This document shows positions 16,425 through 26,129 of a DNA stretch of 47,513 nucleotides, piece after piece. Origin of the DNA: Gammaproteobacteria bacterium (lineage in GTDB: Bacteria; Pseudomonadota; Gammaproteobacteria; Pseudomonadales; Azotimanducaceae); contig JAPOVY010000156.1 in NCBI GenBank assembly GCA_026707905.1, positions 1 to 47,513 of the forward strand, written 5' to 3'. Positions within the stretch are counted from its first letter, which is position 1, and the number at the start of each line of letters is the position of its first letter. The notes below the pieces were generated by a model, which had not been told where the DNA came from, did not search any database, and worked only from the letters and a program-made list of their open reading frames with translations. A program made the translations under genes and the position numbers.

Positions 16425-17752
16425 AGTAATACCTCTTCTAATTTTTCGTCGAGTTTGTGTTGGCGTAGGTCTGTCGCGATGATGACACCGGTCTCCGCGT
16501 CGACAAGAAAGTTCTTTGGAACACCGGTGACGCCATACTCTACCGCGGCAGGCGCATCAGGTCCCATCCCTAAGTCGAGCCAAGGGATGTTCTGTTCATG
16601 CGATGCAAGTTCCCAATCTTCCCGATCTTCGTCGATCGTAAACGAGACAATTTCGAAACCTTGCGGCTTGAATCGCTCGTAGGCTTGCTTCATATGAGGG
16701 ATTTCCGCGATGCAAGGACCGCACCACGACGCCCAAAATTCCAACAAAACCAATTTAGATTCTTCACGCACGTCAGTAAAGTTGTACGTAGTACCGTCCA
16801 GTGCGTATGCGTCGAAATCTTGGATTTGGTTACCTTCTGAGAACTGCGCTTGCTGTGCGCGGCGGACGTCCGCGGCTTCTTGGCGCACGAGCGCGTCTTG
16901 TACCCATTGATCGTCTGGCATGTCTTCGGCTAAACCACGAACTGCGTCGCCGTACCAAGACCCAATCAACCAGCTAGTTTGCAATGTCAGTTTTCGCACG
17001 AGTGGATCGGAATGCGTTGTTGCAGTGTAGCTACGCCCTTCAGTTTCAAGCTCGAGGATTTGGTTCATCTTCTCACTAAATGCGTCTACGCGTTTGCGTC
17101 GCTCTTCCTCAGACTCACCTTCGACCGATTTGATCAGTTGAGAATACTGTGCATTAGCTTCGATGTACTCTGGCGACTGACGCCACACATTGAATACCTG
17201 GTCGTTGTAGTAACCCCCGTCGATTACGAACCGTGAACGGGCGTCCATTGTCAATGTGAGGTTGCCTGGTTCAAGTATGAAATGCTGCCCTTTCACCGGT
17301 GCCATGTGACCACCAGTTTCGGCGGTTGCGTAAAGGACATAGAAGTAAACGGGCTGCGGCGTATCTACAGGAGCCGTCAAAGTAAATGTGCCGTCGTCCG
17401 CAATTTCTGCTTCGGCAACGACGTGGAGGCTTTGATAAATTGAATCGCTCGGGTGCGGTTTTGGCTCACTAGAACTATCGTCAACTGGCGTTGCCGCTGT
17501 CATTCCAGTCGAAGCCACCGGTGCAGCGGCAGTGCTTGTAGACATCGACGCGGCTGGAGTCGCAGCAGACATTCCTACCGATGCTGCAGATTCGTCTTTC
17601 TTAGTTGGGTCGAAAACGACGAAGCGACCGTTCGTATAGGCGGCTGAGACGTCACCCTCGAGGACCATGGTTGTAGAAGCGATGTCATCTGCGCCGCAGC
17701 CTGCAAGAAATGCACAGACTGCGACGCAGATCGTTCGGGAAACTAACCGCAT
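16421..17752 (-). CDS. TlpA-like thioredoxin-fold lipoprotein (first of the operon)
   Basis: A 443-residue lipoprotein starting at ATG 17752 (MRLVSRTICVAVCAFLAGC). The lipobox LAGC supports this start, four bases after the TonB receptor stop; the longer open frame to 17866 only runs back into the receptor gene. It has a DUF4369-like N-terminal region interrupted by a Ser/Ala/Thr/Pro-rich linker with two near repeats (GMSAATP and GMTAATP), and a C-terminal thioredoxin fold with WASWCGPC (Cys344 and Cys347) and GVPKNFLVD as the cis-Pro loop. It is a paralogue of the next gene, with which it is translationally coupled. Probable periplasmic thiol-disulfide oxidoreductase; the substrate is unknown. 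Confidence 0.9.
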   Translation of the reverse strand: MRLVSRTICVAVCAFLAGCGADDIASTTMVLEGDVSAAYTNGRFVVFDPTKKDESAASVGMSAATPAASMSTSTAAAPVASTGMTAATPVDDSSSEPKPHPSDSIYQSLHVVAEAEIADDGTFTLTAPVDTPQPVYFYVLYATAETGGHMAPVKGQHFILEPGNLTLTMDARSRFVIDGGYYNDQVFNVWRQSPEYIEANAQYSQLIKSVEGESEEERRKRVDAFSEKMNQILELETEGRSYTATTHSDPLVRKLTLQTSWLIGSWYGDAVRGLAEDMPDDQWVQDALVRQEAADVRRAQQAQFSEGNQIQDFDAYALDGTTYNFTDVREESKLVLLEFWASWCGPCIAEIPHMKQAYERFKPQGFEIVSFTIDEDREDWELASHEQNIPWLDLGMGPDAPAAVEYGVTGVPKNFLVDAETGVIIATDLRQHKLDEKLEEVLL

Positions 17753-17756
17753 GTAT

Positions 17757-20717
17757 TCAGAACGACGTATTGAGCGACAGACTGAATGCGCGCCCGTAAA
17801 GCGGCGAAGAATCCGGAGACGACTGCTCAAGTATGCCACTGGACCCGCGCACGGTCGTCTCACCAAATTTGTCGGTGAGGTTGGATATCGCTAGCGTGAC
17901 ACGACTGTTGTCAAGAAACGCTGGTGAACCCCAAAGCGAATCGGCTGTAAGGTGGTAGCTCAGCGTCAAGTTCACCAGTGTTGGTGGACTATATGAACGC
18001 TCCACGTTTGTACTAATTGTCGTGGTTCGAGATTGGCCAGACACCGCGAGACCCACTTCTACACCACGGTGGAAGTACCGACCGATAATCGAACGACCTT
18101 TCTCCGGAACGACACCGATCGCAGTGGTCCCCATCGTCGTTCCGACGACACTGATAGCTTCAGTGTCTACTGCCGGATCGAGTATGAAATCGTAATCTCG
18201 AATGGTGCTCAATTTGTAGCTGAGATCGAATTCGCCTCTATCCATCGTCGCGTTCCAAAGCACCTCGTAGTCGATCCCACTGCGATCAATGGATGACACG
18301 TTGATCCAGCGACGCTCTTGAAAGTAGGTGTCACTCGCGGCATCGTAGATAGTGTCGGAAGGCAGATCATTCGGATCGACAATGAAATTGCTGAGTCTTG
18401 AGATGCGATTTTCATACGAAACATCGCTATGCGTCACCTTAAAACCAAAGGCGGGTAGCGCCGTTGGAAAAATCTCGATTCCAAAGCTAACTGTATCGCC
18501 GGTCTCTGCTTTTAGATCTGGATTGCCACCTTCGCGGACGATTACCGGCGTTTGTACGAGACTGCCATCGGGTTGTTCGAGGAAGATACCCCGGAACGGA
18601 GCACTCGGCCCTTCTGCCGTCGCTCTTAGCAACTGATTGAGTTGAGGTGCGACGAATGCCGTTTGATGGCTGAGTTTAAATCTAACGCTCTCAATCGGGG
18701 CGTAGACAAGCCCTGCTCCCCAGGTCGTTTCCGCACCAGGGTCTGGCAGGTTTTGAGCGTCCGTACCGACATCATCTTGATAGAAGGTGACATCTGGGTT
18801 GGCATACGAGTCGCGTCGCGCAGAGAAAGTGAGATTCAAACCGGATGCAGCTGCTCGCGCGTTATTGTTCGAGATTAATGGGACAGCGCCTTCGAGGAAT
18901 AGTGCCCAGTTCGAACGAGAAGCTTCCGTGTGGAAGTTGGTGATATCGCCGAGAGGGGTACCCAATGTGGCAACTTGGAATTCTGCAGAAGTTTCAAGAC
19001 CTGTGGAATCTCGACTGGCACCTACGAGAAGGCGAACCGGACCGCCCGGCATCTCAAACACATCACCTTTAACCAGACCGCTTAAGCGTGTTTGCGTGTT
19101 CAAGCTGGTAGCCATGAGTTCGTCTTGTAAGTAGGCAGAAATATCGCCGAACGGATTGATCGCGGCAGGTGGATCCATTTGTACTTGACATAGTCCGAAG
19201 AAGAAACGTCCGCCGCGCTCAGCGCATTCGTCGGGCGTTAGCCCCGATAGAAACGATCGTATGGGTGTTACACCATCCGAATTCATTCCCGCACGGAGGC
19301 TCGTACGATCGATATTGAAGAATTGTGAACTGTCGGCATCTTCACTTGACCTACCTGCACTGACTTCCCAGGTCCATAGTTCACTAAGGTCACCCGTAAG
19401 GTCGAAGCTAAAGTCGATTATGCTAGCGTCAGTCTCAGTGTAAGGTTGCGACATATCGCGCCGTTGACCACGGACATGGACGCTACGTCCAAATGGATTG
19501 AATGGACTTCGACCTGTCAACGTTTCGCCCGTGAAGGAGATGTACCCTCGATGATTGACCGTGTTCCGCATTTCACCGCGAATTTGAGCGTCCAACGAAA
19601 TTGAGTCGGTCAGATCTGTCGAAATCCCTAGGTTGTAGCTATCACGCGTTGATTCAGGAAGTACTGAATACCCCGCCTGTGTTGCAGCACCCCAGCTCGG
19701 CAAGCCGAATTGTGTAATCTCGGTAACTGACGAGTTCTCATTGAATCCTTCCGGTAATACGGCATAGTGGATCTCTTCAGCCCGTGCCTTGTCTTCGTCG
19801 CTTAGCGCTTGGAATTCCGGAAACGTTATGACGGTACCGTCCAATCGATACATGATTGGAAATGAATCGCCTTGCTGTGAACAACAGAATCTGACATCAA
19901 GTTGCGGACCCGAGAAGATCGATTGTTGAAACAATGTGACTTCGCGGTCGGATGCATCCAAGCCGGAGTGGTCGGATCGTTGATAGCCAGCGCGCACTTG
20001 GATATTGCCGAGGACCTGCGAGGTATTGACTGCGACGCGGGTTTCGTTGTAACCAGCAGCGTCTGGTCGATCGTAGTTGAGCGTGAGTTCAACACCCTCG
20101 TAGTCTTTCCGCAAGATGATATTGACAACGCCACCGACGGCATCTGAACCGTAGATTGCGGATGCGCCATCCAAGACCACTTCAATGCGCTCAACCATGG
20201 TTAGGGGGATCGAGGACACGTCAGTGACACCGCCCAGGATGCCGTTGTATCCGATGCGTTTACCGTCGACGAGAATAAGAGTCGATTCGCTTCCTAGTCC
20301 TCGAAGGTTAACGGTGGATGCGCCAGTGAGGTTACTTGCTTGGTTTAGATTAGAACCATATCGTTCACTGGTTGGGTTGGAGTTCTGCGGTAACTGTCTA
20401 AGAATGCGTTCCAGAGACACCTCACCCATTGCACGGATAGTTTCTTGGTCCAAGATGATGGTTTGACTTGCCTGCTCTCCTGGCAACTGTTGGAGACGAC
20501 TACCTGTAACGATCACTTCTTCGATAGGCGTTGCAGGAATGACAGGTGCGTCTTCCAATTCTGTGGCTTCGACTGCCTCGTCATCTTCTGCGTCATCCTC
20601 TTGAGCCTGAACGACGCCGATTGAAAGTAGCGACGTTAGGAGGAGTAGGAAAGGGAGTCGGAAGTAGGTAGATACGCCTGAAAAAAATGCACGGCGTAAG
20701 TGGTTCATCGAATACAT
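17757..20717 (-). CDS. TonB-dependent outer-membrane receptor
   Basis: A receptor of about 986 residues for energy-dependent uptake across the outer membrane. A signal peptide (LLLLTSLLSIGVVQAQ) is followed by a TonB-box-like EEVIVTGSRL, a plug domain (ETIRAMGEVSLERILRQLP, then NLRGLGSESTLILVDGKR and GSDAVGGVVNIILRKD) and a 22-strand-type barrel ending in Phe. Two cysteine-containing loops (RFCCSQQ and FGLCQVQ) may form disulfides. I favour ATG 20717, which has GGGGA six bases upstream; starts at 20741, 20720 and 20708 are possible. It leads an operon with two TlpA-like lipoproteins. The ligand is not readable; loop cysteines and redox partners hint at a thiol-linked or peptide substrate, which is inference. 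Confidence 0.93.
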   Translation of the reverse strand: MYSMNHLRRAFFSGVSTYFRLPFLLLLTSLLSIGVVQAQEDDAEDDEAVEATELEDAPVIPATPIEEVIVTGSRLQQLPGEQASQTIILDQETIRAMGEVSLERILRQLPQNSNPTSERYGSNLNQASNLTGASTVNLRGLGSESTLILVDGKRIGYNGILGGVTDVSSIPLTMVERIEVVLDGASAIYGSDAVGGVVNIILRKDYEGVELTLNYDRPDAAGYNETRVAVNTSQVLGNIQVRAGYQRSDHSGLDASDREVTLFQQSIFSGPQLDVRFCCSQQGDSFPIMYRLDGTVITFPEFQALSDEDKARAEEIHYAVLPEGFNENSSVTEITQFGLPSWGAATQAGYSVLPESTRDSYNLGISTDLTDSISLDAQIRGEMRNTVNHRGYISFTGETLTGRSPFNPFGRSVHVRGQRRDMSQPYTETDASIIDFSFDLTGDLSELWTWEVSAGRSSEDADSSQFFNIDRTSLRAGMNSDGVTPIRSFLSGLTPDECAERGGRFFFGLCQVQMDPPAAINPFGDISAYLQDELMATSLNTQTRLSGLVKGDVFEMPGGPVRLLVGASRDSTGLETSAEFQVATLGTPLGDITNFHTEASRSNWALFLEGAVPLISNNNARAAASGLNLTFSARRDSYANPDVTFYQDDVGTDAQNLPDPGAETTWGAGLVYAPIESVRFKLSHQTAFVAPQLNQLLRATAEGPSAPFRGIFLEQPDGSLVQTPVIVREGGNPDLKAETGDTVSFGIEIFPTALPAFGFKVTHSDVSYENRISRLSNFIVDPNDLPSDTIYDAASDTYFQERRWINVSSIDRSGIDYEVLWNATMDRGEFDLSYKLSTIRDYDFILDPAVDTEAISVVGTTMGTTAIGVVPEKGRSIIGRYFHRGVEVGLAVSGQSRTTTISTNVERSYSPPTLVNLTLSYHLTADSLWGSPAFLDNSRVTLAISNLTDKFGETTVRGSSGILEQSSPDSSPLYGRAFSLSLNTSF

Positions 20718-20741
20718 CATAGTTCCCCGAGCCATGTGCAT

Positions 20742-21460
20742 ATTGACGAAGGTATTGTAAGTTGAAACCTCGATTTTTCGCTTTCTGCAACCCTATATTG
20801 AGAATGAGTTTTGTTCAGATTGCATTGATGAAAGGTTGGTATCGAAAGCGTCTGTAACACCTAGTTTTCGGTGGCTCGTTCGGTTGACCAGTGGAAAATT
20901 TCACGATCCTTCGCAGGATACTTGATGCGGAGGGCTGAGCATCCGCGTTGTGCGACAAACGGAAGTACGCATTCGTTGGAAGAGTAGTCGATGCGTGAAA
21001 AGAGAGCTCAATGCAGATGAACAGAAAAGCGGTGAACTGTTGCGTTCATAACTAAACGCAACTGGCATCGCTGACCGACACGCAACCTTCGAATGTGGAA
21101 ATTCATCCGATCAAGCGAAATGACACGATGAGGTGACGGCGTAGCACACATTTTTTAATGGGCGCGCCGGTGACGCTTGCGCGGATTATCAATGACCCGA
21201 GTCGAGACATTCGCGGCCGAAGTGTTTGCGTTCGTAGCGCTTCTCGTCATTCCCGTTGGCTCGAGAAATATTTATAGATCAAATCTGGTTGATGTTCATC
21301 GTCTTTGGAGTTTCTTACGCGTGGCTCGCGAGTGTGTTGAAGCGATGTTCGTTAACACACAAAAATAAGACGATCTCGATCCGTTACGTTACCTGCAGTT
21401 CCGTATCACGAGTCAAATACTTGGGACGTTTTTATAAAAAGGTATATAAAACATATAGAT
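20742..21460. other. Long intergenic region, no supported gene
   Basis: About 720 bases without a convincing gene. Short frames with hydrophobic stretches occur near 21177-21370 in two different frames (for example FAAEVFAFVALLVIPVG and IDQIWLMFIVFGVSYAWLA), which may be decayed membrane-protein coding sequence or chance. The receptor promoter should lie in the first 100 bases. Confidence 0.4.
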
Positions 21461-21667
21461 ATGTGGAGTTTCTGGGTACTATTAACCATGGCTCTAGGCA
21501 CCTTACAGGCTGAAGATGAAGGCGAGATAGCTAAGGAATCAGACGAAATCAAACCATCTAAGGTCCCAGTCACAACCCAGTGCGACACCTACTTTACCTC
21601 GAAGCAGCGTGTAAATCCGGACGCGAGTATTTTCTCTACAATCTTAAATTACTCGCGAGTAAATTAA
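21461..21667 (+). CDS. Possible small secreted protein
   Basis: A 68-residue frame opening with a signal-peptide-like stretch (MWSFWVLLTMALGTLQAEDE) and continuing with a charged, polar chain that has one Cys. An A+T-rich TATAAA-containing region precedes it, but no clear ribosome binding site. I recognise no family; it could be a chance frame. It lies 51 bases before the AAA ATPase gene in the same direction. Confidence 0.3.
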   Translation: MWSFWVLLTMALGTLQAEDEGEIAKESDEIKPSKVPVTTQCDTYFTSKQRVNPDASIFSTILNYSRVN

Positions 21668-21718
21668 CATTGATATGATTTTACTAACGCCAGAGTCTTT
21701 ATACGAAGGTGAAATTTG

Positions 21719-22867
21719 ATGAGATCCGAATCGAACATGCTCACGCGTTATCTGAAACCTCATATCGTCGCGGACCTCGAACGTAAGATGGTTTTTGTGG
21801 GGGGTCCACGACAGGTCGGTAAAACAACAATGGCGTTGGACATTCTCGATGTCGCTAATCGAAGACACCCCGCATATCTGAATTGGGACGACCCTCACGC
21901 CCGCAAGCAATTACTAGACGCTGAATTCCCTGGTGGGCAATCTTTGCTCGTATTCGACGAACTCCATAAATTCCCGCGTTGGCGCGATCTTGTCAAAGGA
22001 CTATATAACACACAAGGCGATACCACTTCCATCCTAGTTACAGGATCGGCTAGATTAGACCATTTTCGAAAGGGATCCGACTCGCTACAAGGTCGTTATC
22101 AGTACTACCGCTTACATCCGTTTACTCTGAATGAAATTTCTTCGATTCCAACTGCAAGCGATTTAAGCGATCTCTTGCAGTTTGGTGGTTTTCCGGAACC
22201 ACTGCTAGCTGGTGATTCGCGTACGTGGCGAAGATGGCAACGTGAGCGCGTGTCACGAGTCGTTTATGACGATCTAAGAGAATTAGAGAATGTTCGGGAC
22301 GTCTCGTTAGTAGCACTATTGGCAGAAGCCTTACCTGATAAGGTCGGTTCACCTTTATCGATAAACAGTCTTGCTGAGGACCTTCAGGTTGCACACGAAA
22401 CCGTAAAACGGTGGTTGGCGATACTTGAGAGTTTGAACTTCTGCTTTCGAATAATCCCGTTCGGTGCACCTCGTATTCGGGCAGTAAAAAAGGAAGCGAA
22501 GCTCTATCTGTGGGATTGGTCGCAGGTCGCCGGAAAGGGTGAACGTTTTGAAAATTTAGTCGCTAGTCATCTTCTCAAGTATTGCCATTTCGTTGAAGAT
22601 ACGCTGGGTTTCACGATGGAGCTCCGTTTCATCCGCGATATTGATCGAAGGGAGATCGATTTTGTTGTGTTGCGTGACCGACAACCGGAGTTCGCGATTG
22701 AGTGCAAAACTGGTTCGAAATCGACAAGTCCGTCCATAAATTACTTCCGTGAACGTACCGATATATCCGAGTGCTTCCAAGTGCATCTGGATGATCGCGA
22801 TTACATTTCGAACGGAACACGCGTATTACCGTTCACGACTCTCTGTCGCGAGAAAGGATTACCGTAA
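21719..22867 (+). CDS. AAA_14/DUF4143-type ATPase
   Basis: A protein of about 382 residues with an N-terminal P-loop ATPase and a C-terminal DUF4143-like domain. The Walker A motif is GGPRQVGKTT, the Walker B strand LLVFDELHK, and a sensor strand reads SILVTGSARLD. A middle winged-helix-like part (SINSLAEDLQVAHETVKRWLAILESL) and a PD-(D/E)xK-like core (REIDFVVLRDRQPEFAIECK) follow. I chose ATG 21719, seven bases after GAAGGTG; a TTG at 21716 would add one residue. These ATPases are common, patchily distributed and often transferred; many are thought to be toxin-antitoxin or defence related, but their role is not established. Confidence 0.9.
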   Translation: MRSESNMLTRYLKPHIVADLERKMVFVGGPRQVGKTTMALDILDVANRRHPAYLNWDDPHARKQLLDAEFPGGQSLLVFDELHKFPRWRDLVKGLYNTQGDTTSILVTGSARLDHFRKGSDSLQGRYQYYRLHPFTLNEISSIPTASDLSDLLQFGGFPEPLLAGDSRTWRRWQRERVSRVVYDDLRELENVRDVSLVALLAEALPDKVGSPLSINSLAEDLQVAHETVKRWLAILESLNFCFRIIPFGAPRIRAVKKEAKLYLWDWSQVAGKGERFENLVASHLLKYCHFVEDTLGFTMELRFIRDIDRREIDFVVLRDRQPEFAIECKTGSKSTSPSINYFRERTDISECFQVHLDDRDYISNGTRVLPFTTLCREKGLP

Positions 22868-22933
22868 AAACGACGAAGCAATATGAAAATAAGCGCGCCA
22901 TAAAATCGCCGCGCAATCAATCTATCTGAAAAC

Positions 22934-24502
22934 ATGGCTGAAGACCGCACTTCTAAAGTTCCATTTACGCAGTTCCCAACCGACCTATTCGAACAAAGAG
23001 CCGCACTTGAATCCAATGAGCTGCTAAATCGCATGAAGCAGTCTCGAAAGGCGTTTGCGGATCCGCACCGACCTCAGTATCACTACGTGAATCCAGAAGG
23101 CAGACTGAACGATCCTAACGGGCTGTGTTACTGGAAAGATCATTGGCATTTGTTCTATCAAGCGTATCCGCCCGAAGACCCTCGTCAACACTGGGGACAC
23201 GCGATATCACGAGACCTCATCCACTGGGAGGACTTGCCATATTGCATCTATCCGAACCCGGAAGATAAGTGTTATAGTGGCGCGACGCTGGTGGAGGACG
23301 ATCGCGTAATCGCCATGTATCACGGTACGCAAGCGGGGAATATGGTCGCGCTCTCGTCTGATCCGCTGTTGTTGAATTGGGAAAAGGTTGGAAATCGTCC
23401 AGTAATCCCGATGCCCGATGGCGATGCACCTTACAACGTGTTCGATCCCTGTATCTGGAATTCAGGTGGCAAGTACTACTCGTTGTCAGCAGGCCAAACG
23501 AACGACGGACCAGGAGGCCAACATGTTGCAGCTGATTACTTGTTTGAATCGGAGAATTTGCGCGATTGGAGGTATTTGCACCCGTTTATCGAAGGCGATC
23601 GATACACGCGTATCGGCGATGACGGTGCGTGTCCGTATTTTTGGCCGATCGGCGACAAGCACATATTGCTCTTCTTCAGCCACTCAAGTGGCGGTCAATA
23701 CCTTCTTGGTGACTACGACGAAGACAGGCAGAAGTTTGTCGTGACTTTTGGCGAGAAGTTCAATTTCGGTCCGCCTGGTCCCGGCGGCGTGCATGCTCCT
23801 TCTGCAACACCGTTAGGCGACGGTTCCGTTATCGTGATCTTTAACATGAACCCCGCCAAACAAGCGGACGGGTGGAATCAAATCATGTCACTCCCGCGCC
23901 AACTGACGCTCGCAGAAGGAGGTAACGACATCCTTGTAAAACCTGCAGGGGATATCGAGTCTCTTCGCGGCGACGTGACTGAGTTAAACGCCTTCACGCT
24001 GCCTGCGAATCGTGAAATCCGGATTCACGAGATTAGTGGCGCACCCGACGACGGGCTTGAAGGAAACGCGTACGAACTGCAAGTTGACATTCAGCCAAGC
24101 GACGCATCGATGGTCGAACTGTGTGTCCTACAGTCGCCTCAGAAAGAGGAATTCACGCGGGTTTCGGTCTATCGAGGACGCGGTTATCCAGATCGTGCTT
24201 CGTATATCCGGAAGAACCAAACGAGTTTCGTGACGATCGATAACAGTTACTCGTCTGTGGACCCTGGAGTGCGCTGTCGAGCTCCTGAGACGCTCGAGGT
24301 TCATATCGAACCTGACGAACCGCTTCAACTACGCGTTTTCGTCGACCGCAGTATCGTTGAAGTGTTCGTGAATGATCGCAAAGCCGTTGCTTTACGCGTG
24401 TACCCATCACGATCGGATAGTGTCGGTATTTCATTGCGTTCGCAAGGGTCTGAGACGGAAATCAGCCAGCTAAAATTTTGGCCGCTCGGCTCTATTTATT
24501 AA
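22934..24502 (+). CDS. Glycoside hydrolase family 32 protein
   Basis: A 522-residue five-bladed propeller plus beta-sandwich protein of the invertase/levanase family. The nucleophile motif is intact (RLNDPNG, Asp60), as is the transition-state Asp of the RDP-type motif (FDPCIW, Asp171). The third motif, normally Glu-Cys with Glu as acid/base, reads Gly-Ala-Cys-Pro (Ala232-Cys233), so the usual catalytic acid is replaced. The C-terminal GH32C sandwich is present (FVDRSIVEVFVNDRKAV). There is no signal peptide, so it is probably cytoplasmic. It may be a divergent subfamily with another acid or a non-hydrolytic role. No sugar transporter or kinase is next to it; a flavin monooxygenase follows after 25 bases. 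Confidence 0.93.
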   Translation: MAEDRTSKVPFTQFPTDLFEQRAALESNELLNRMKQSRKAFADPHRPQYHYVNPEGRLNDPNGLCYWKDHWHLFYQAYPPEDPRQHWGHAISRDLIHWEDLPYCIYPNPEDKCYSGATLVEDDRVIAMYHGTQAGNMVALSSDPLLLNWEKVGNRPVIPMPDGDAPYNVFDPCIWNSGGKYYSLSAGQTNDGPGGQHVAADYLFESENLRDWRYLHPFIEGDRYTRIGDDGACPYFWPIGDKHILLFFSHSSGGQYLLGDYDEDRQKFVVTFGEKFNFGPPGPGGVHAPSATPLGDGSVIVIFNMNPAKQADGWNQIMSLPRQLTLAEGGNDILVKPAGDIESLRGDVTELNAFTLPANREIRIHEISGAPDDGLEGNAYELQVDIQPSDASMVELCVLQSPQKEEFTRVSVYRGRGYPDRASYIRKNQTSFVTIDNSYSSVDPGVRCRAPETLEVHIEPDEPLQLRVFVDRSIVEVFVNDRKAVALRVYPSRSDSVGISLRSQGSETEISQLKFWPLGSIY

Positions 24503-24527
24503 AGCGTTATATAGCCGAGAAATCTGA

Positions 24528-26129
24528 ATGAGTGAATCAATGCGTACCTTTGATGCGGTCGTGGTTGGCGCAGGTTTCGCCGGTATGTATATGTTGTATC
24601 GGCTGCGTGAACACGGCTATCGAGCGGTAGTTTTTGAGCGTGCGGACGACGTTGGCGGTACGTGGTATTGGAACCGTTATCCTGGCGCGCGTTGTGATGT
24701 AGAAAGTCTGGAATACTCTTATTCGTTTTCCGACGAACTGCAGCAGGAGTGGGAGTGGAGTGAGCGTTATTCGGGTCAACCCGAAATTCTCAGATACGCT
24801 AATCATGTTGCTGACCGATTCGATTTACGTTGCGATATCGAATTTGAAACATCAGTCCTTTCTGCGCACTACCAAGATGACGAATTGAATTGGCACATAA
24901 CAACCGATCGAGGTGAAACCGTCGTCGCGAGACATCTGATCATGGCGACGGGTTGCCTCTCGTCAACGAATCTGCCCGATATCGAAGGTATATCAGACTT
25001 TCAAGGCGAGATATACCACACCGGACAGTGGCCTCACGAACGCGTAGACCTTCAAGGTAAACGCGTGGGAATCATTGGTACCGGATCGTCCGCAATCCAA
25101 GCGATCCCGCATCTCGCGAAGGAAGCGAAAGAACTTGCGGTGTTTCAACGTACGCCGAATTTCTCAATACCTGCTCGTAATCGAGAAGCAGACGCCGATG
25201 AAGTAGATAGTGTGAAGCGTGACTATCGAGCTTTTCGCGAACTCAATCGAACGGCGCCCGCCGCAATTCGTGGGACGATCCCTGGACGAAATGAATCCGT
25301 ATTAGACGTTTCTGAGTATGAACGAAACAAAGAAATGCATAAGCGATGGGAGCATGGCGGTTTTGCGTTCATGGGCGCGTTCAATGATCTCGGACTCAAT
25401 AAGGAAGCGAACGACATTGCGGCGGAGTTCGTACGTGAGCGGATCAGAGAGATCGTGGATGATCCAGACGTTGCGGACACACTCTCACCTGACAACGTGA
25501 TTGGCTGCAAACGTTTGTGTTTGGATACCGAGTATTACGCGACTTACAACCTACCACATGTCAAGTTGATCGACATCAATAAGGATCCGATCGAATGTTT
25601 GACGAACGGTGGCGTAAAGATCGAATCGACGGAGTTTGAGTTCGATGTTGTGGTCTTCGCGACCGGCTTCGACGCCATGACAGGAACACTGTTGCGCATC
25701 GACATTCGAGGCAAGGACGCTCAATCACTCGAGCAGAAGTGGGCGGAAGGTCCTAAGACGTACCTAGGTCTTACGACCGCCAATTTCCCGAATTTGTTCA
25801 TGATTTCCGGTCCAGGTAGTCCTTCGGTACTGACCAACATGATTGTCTCGATCGAACAGCACGTTGACTGGATTGTAGCTTGTCTCGAATACATGCGCGA
25901 ACACGATCTTCGGGCGATTAACGCTGATATGACGGCAGAAGAGGAATGGGTCGCATACGTGAACGCAATCGCAGGAATGACGCTCTATCCGACCTGCAAT
26001 TCATGGTATCTGGGTGCAAATATCCCAGGCAAGCCCCGCGTATTCATGCCACATGTCGGCTTCCCGAACTACGTACAACGCTGTGAAGAAGTCGTAAACA
26101 GCAACTATCAAGGATTTTCCTTCATATGA
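24528..26129 (+). CDS. Flavin-containing (Baeyer-Villiger-type) monooxygenase
   Basis: A 533-residue FAD/NADPH monooxygenase. The first Rossmann motif is GAGFAG (14-19) and a second GTGSSA binds NADPH. The type I Baeyer-Villiger fingerprint FxGxxxHxxxW is present as FQGEIYHTGQWP, and GGTWYWNRYPGARCDVES is the usual FAD-side motif. Such enzymes convert ketones to esters or lactones using oxygen. The ATGA overlap with the following enoyl-CoA hydratase gene shows that the two are made together, pointing to degradation of a ketone- or acyl-type compound. The natural substrate cannot be read from the sequence. Confidence 0.94.
   Translation: MSESMRTFDAVVVGAGFAGMYMLYRLREHGYRAVVFERADDVGGTWYWNRYPGARCDVESLEYSYSFSDELQQEWEWSERYSGQPEILRYANHVADRFDLRCDIEFETSVLSAHYQDDELNWHITTDRGETVVARHLIMATGCLSSTNLPDIEGISDFQGEIYHTGQWPHERVDLQGKRVGIIGTGSSAIQAIPHLAKEAKELAVFQRTPNFSIPARNREADADEVDSVKRDYRAFRELNRTAPAAIRGTIPGRNESVLDVSEYERNKEMHKRWEHGGFAFMGAFNDLGLNKEANDIAAEFVRERIREIVDDPDVADTLSPDNVIGCKRLCLDTEYYATYNLPHVKLIDINKDPIECLTNGGVKIESTEFEFDVVVFATGFDAMTGTLLRIDIRGKDAQSLEQKWAEGPKTYLGLTTANFPNLFMISGPGSPSVLTNMIVSIEQHVDWIVACLEYMREHDLRAINADMTAEEEWVAYVNAIAGMTLYPTCNSWYLGANIPGKPRVFMPHVGFPNYVQRCEEVVNSNYQGFSFI

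Noticed and set aside
21160-21370. Short frames near 21177 that read like LacI or membrane-protein fragments
   Set aside because: INDPSR-type resemblance is a few residues only, frames are broken, and nothing continuous follows.
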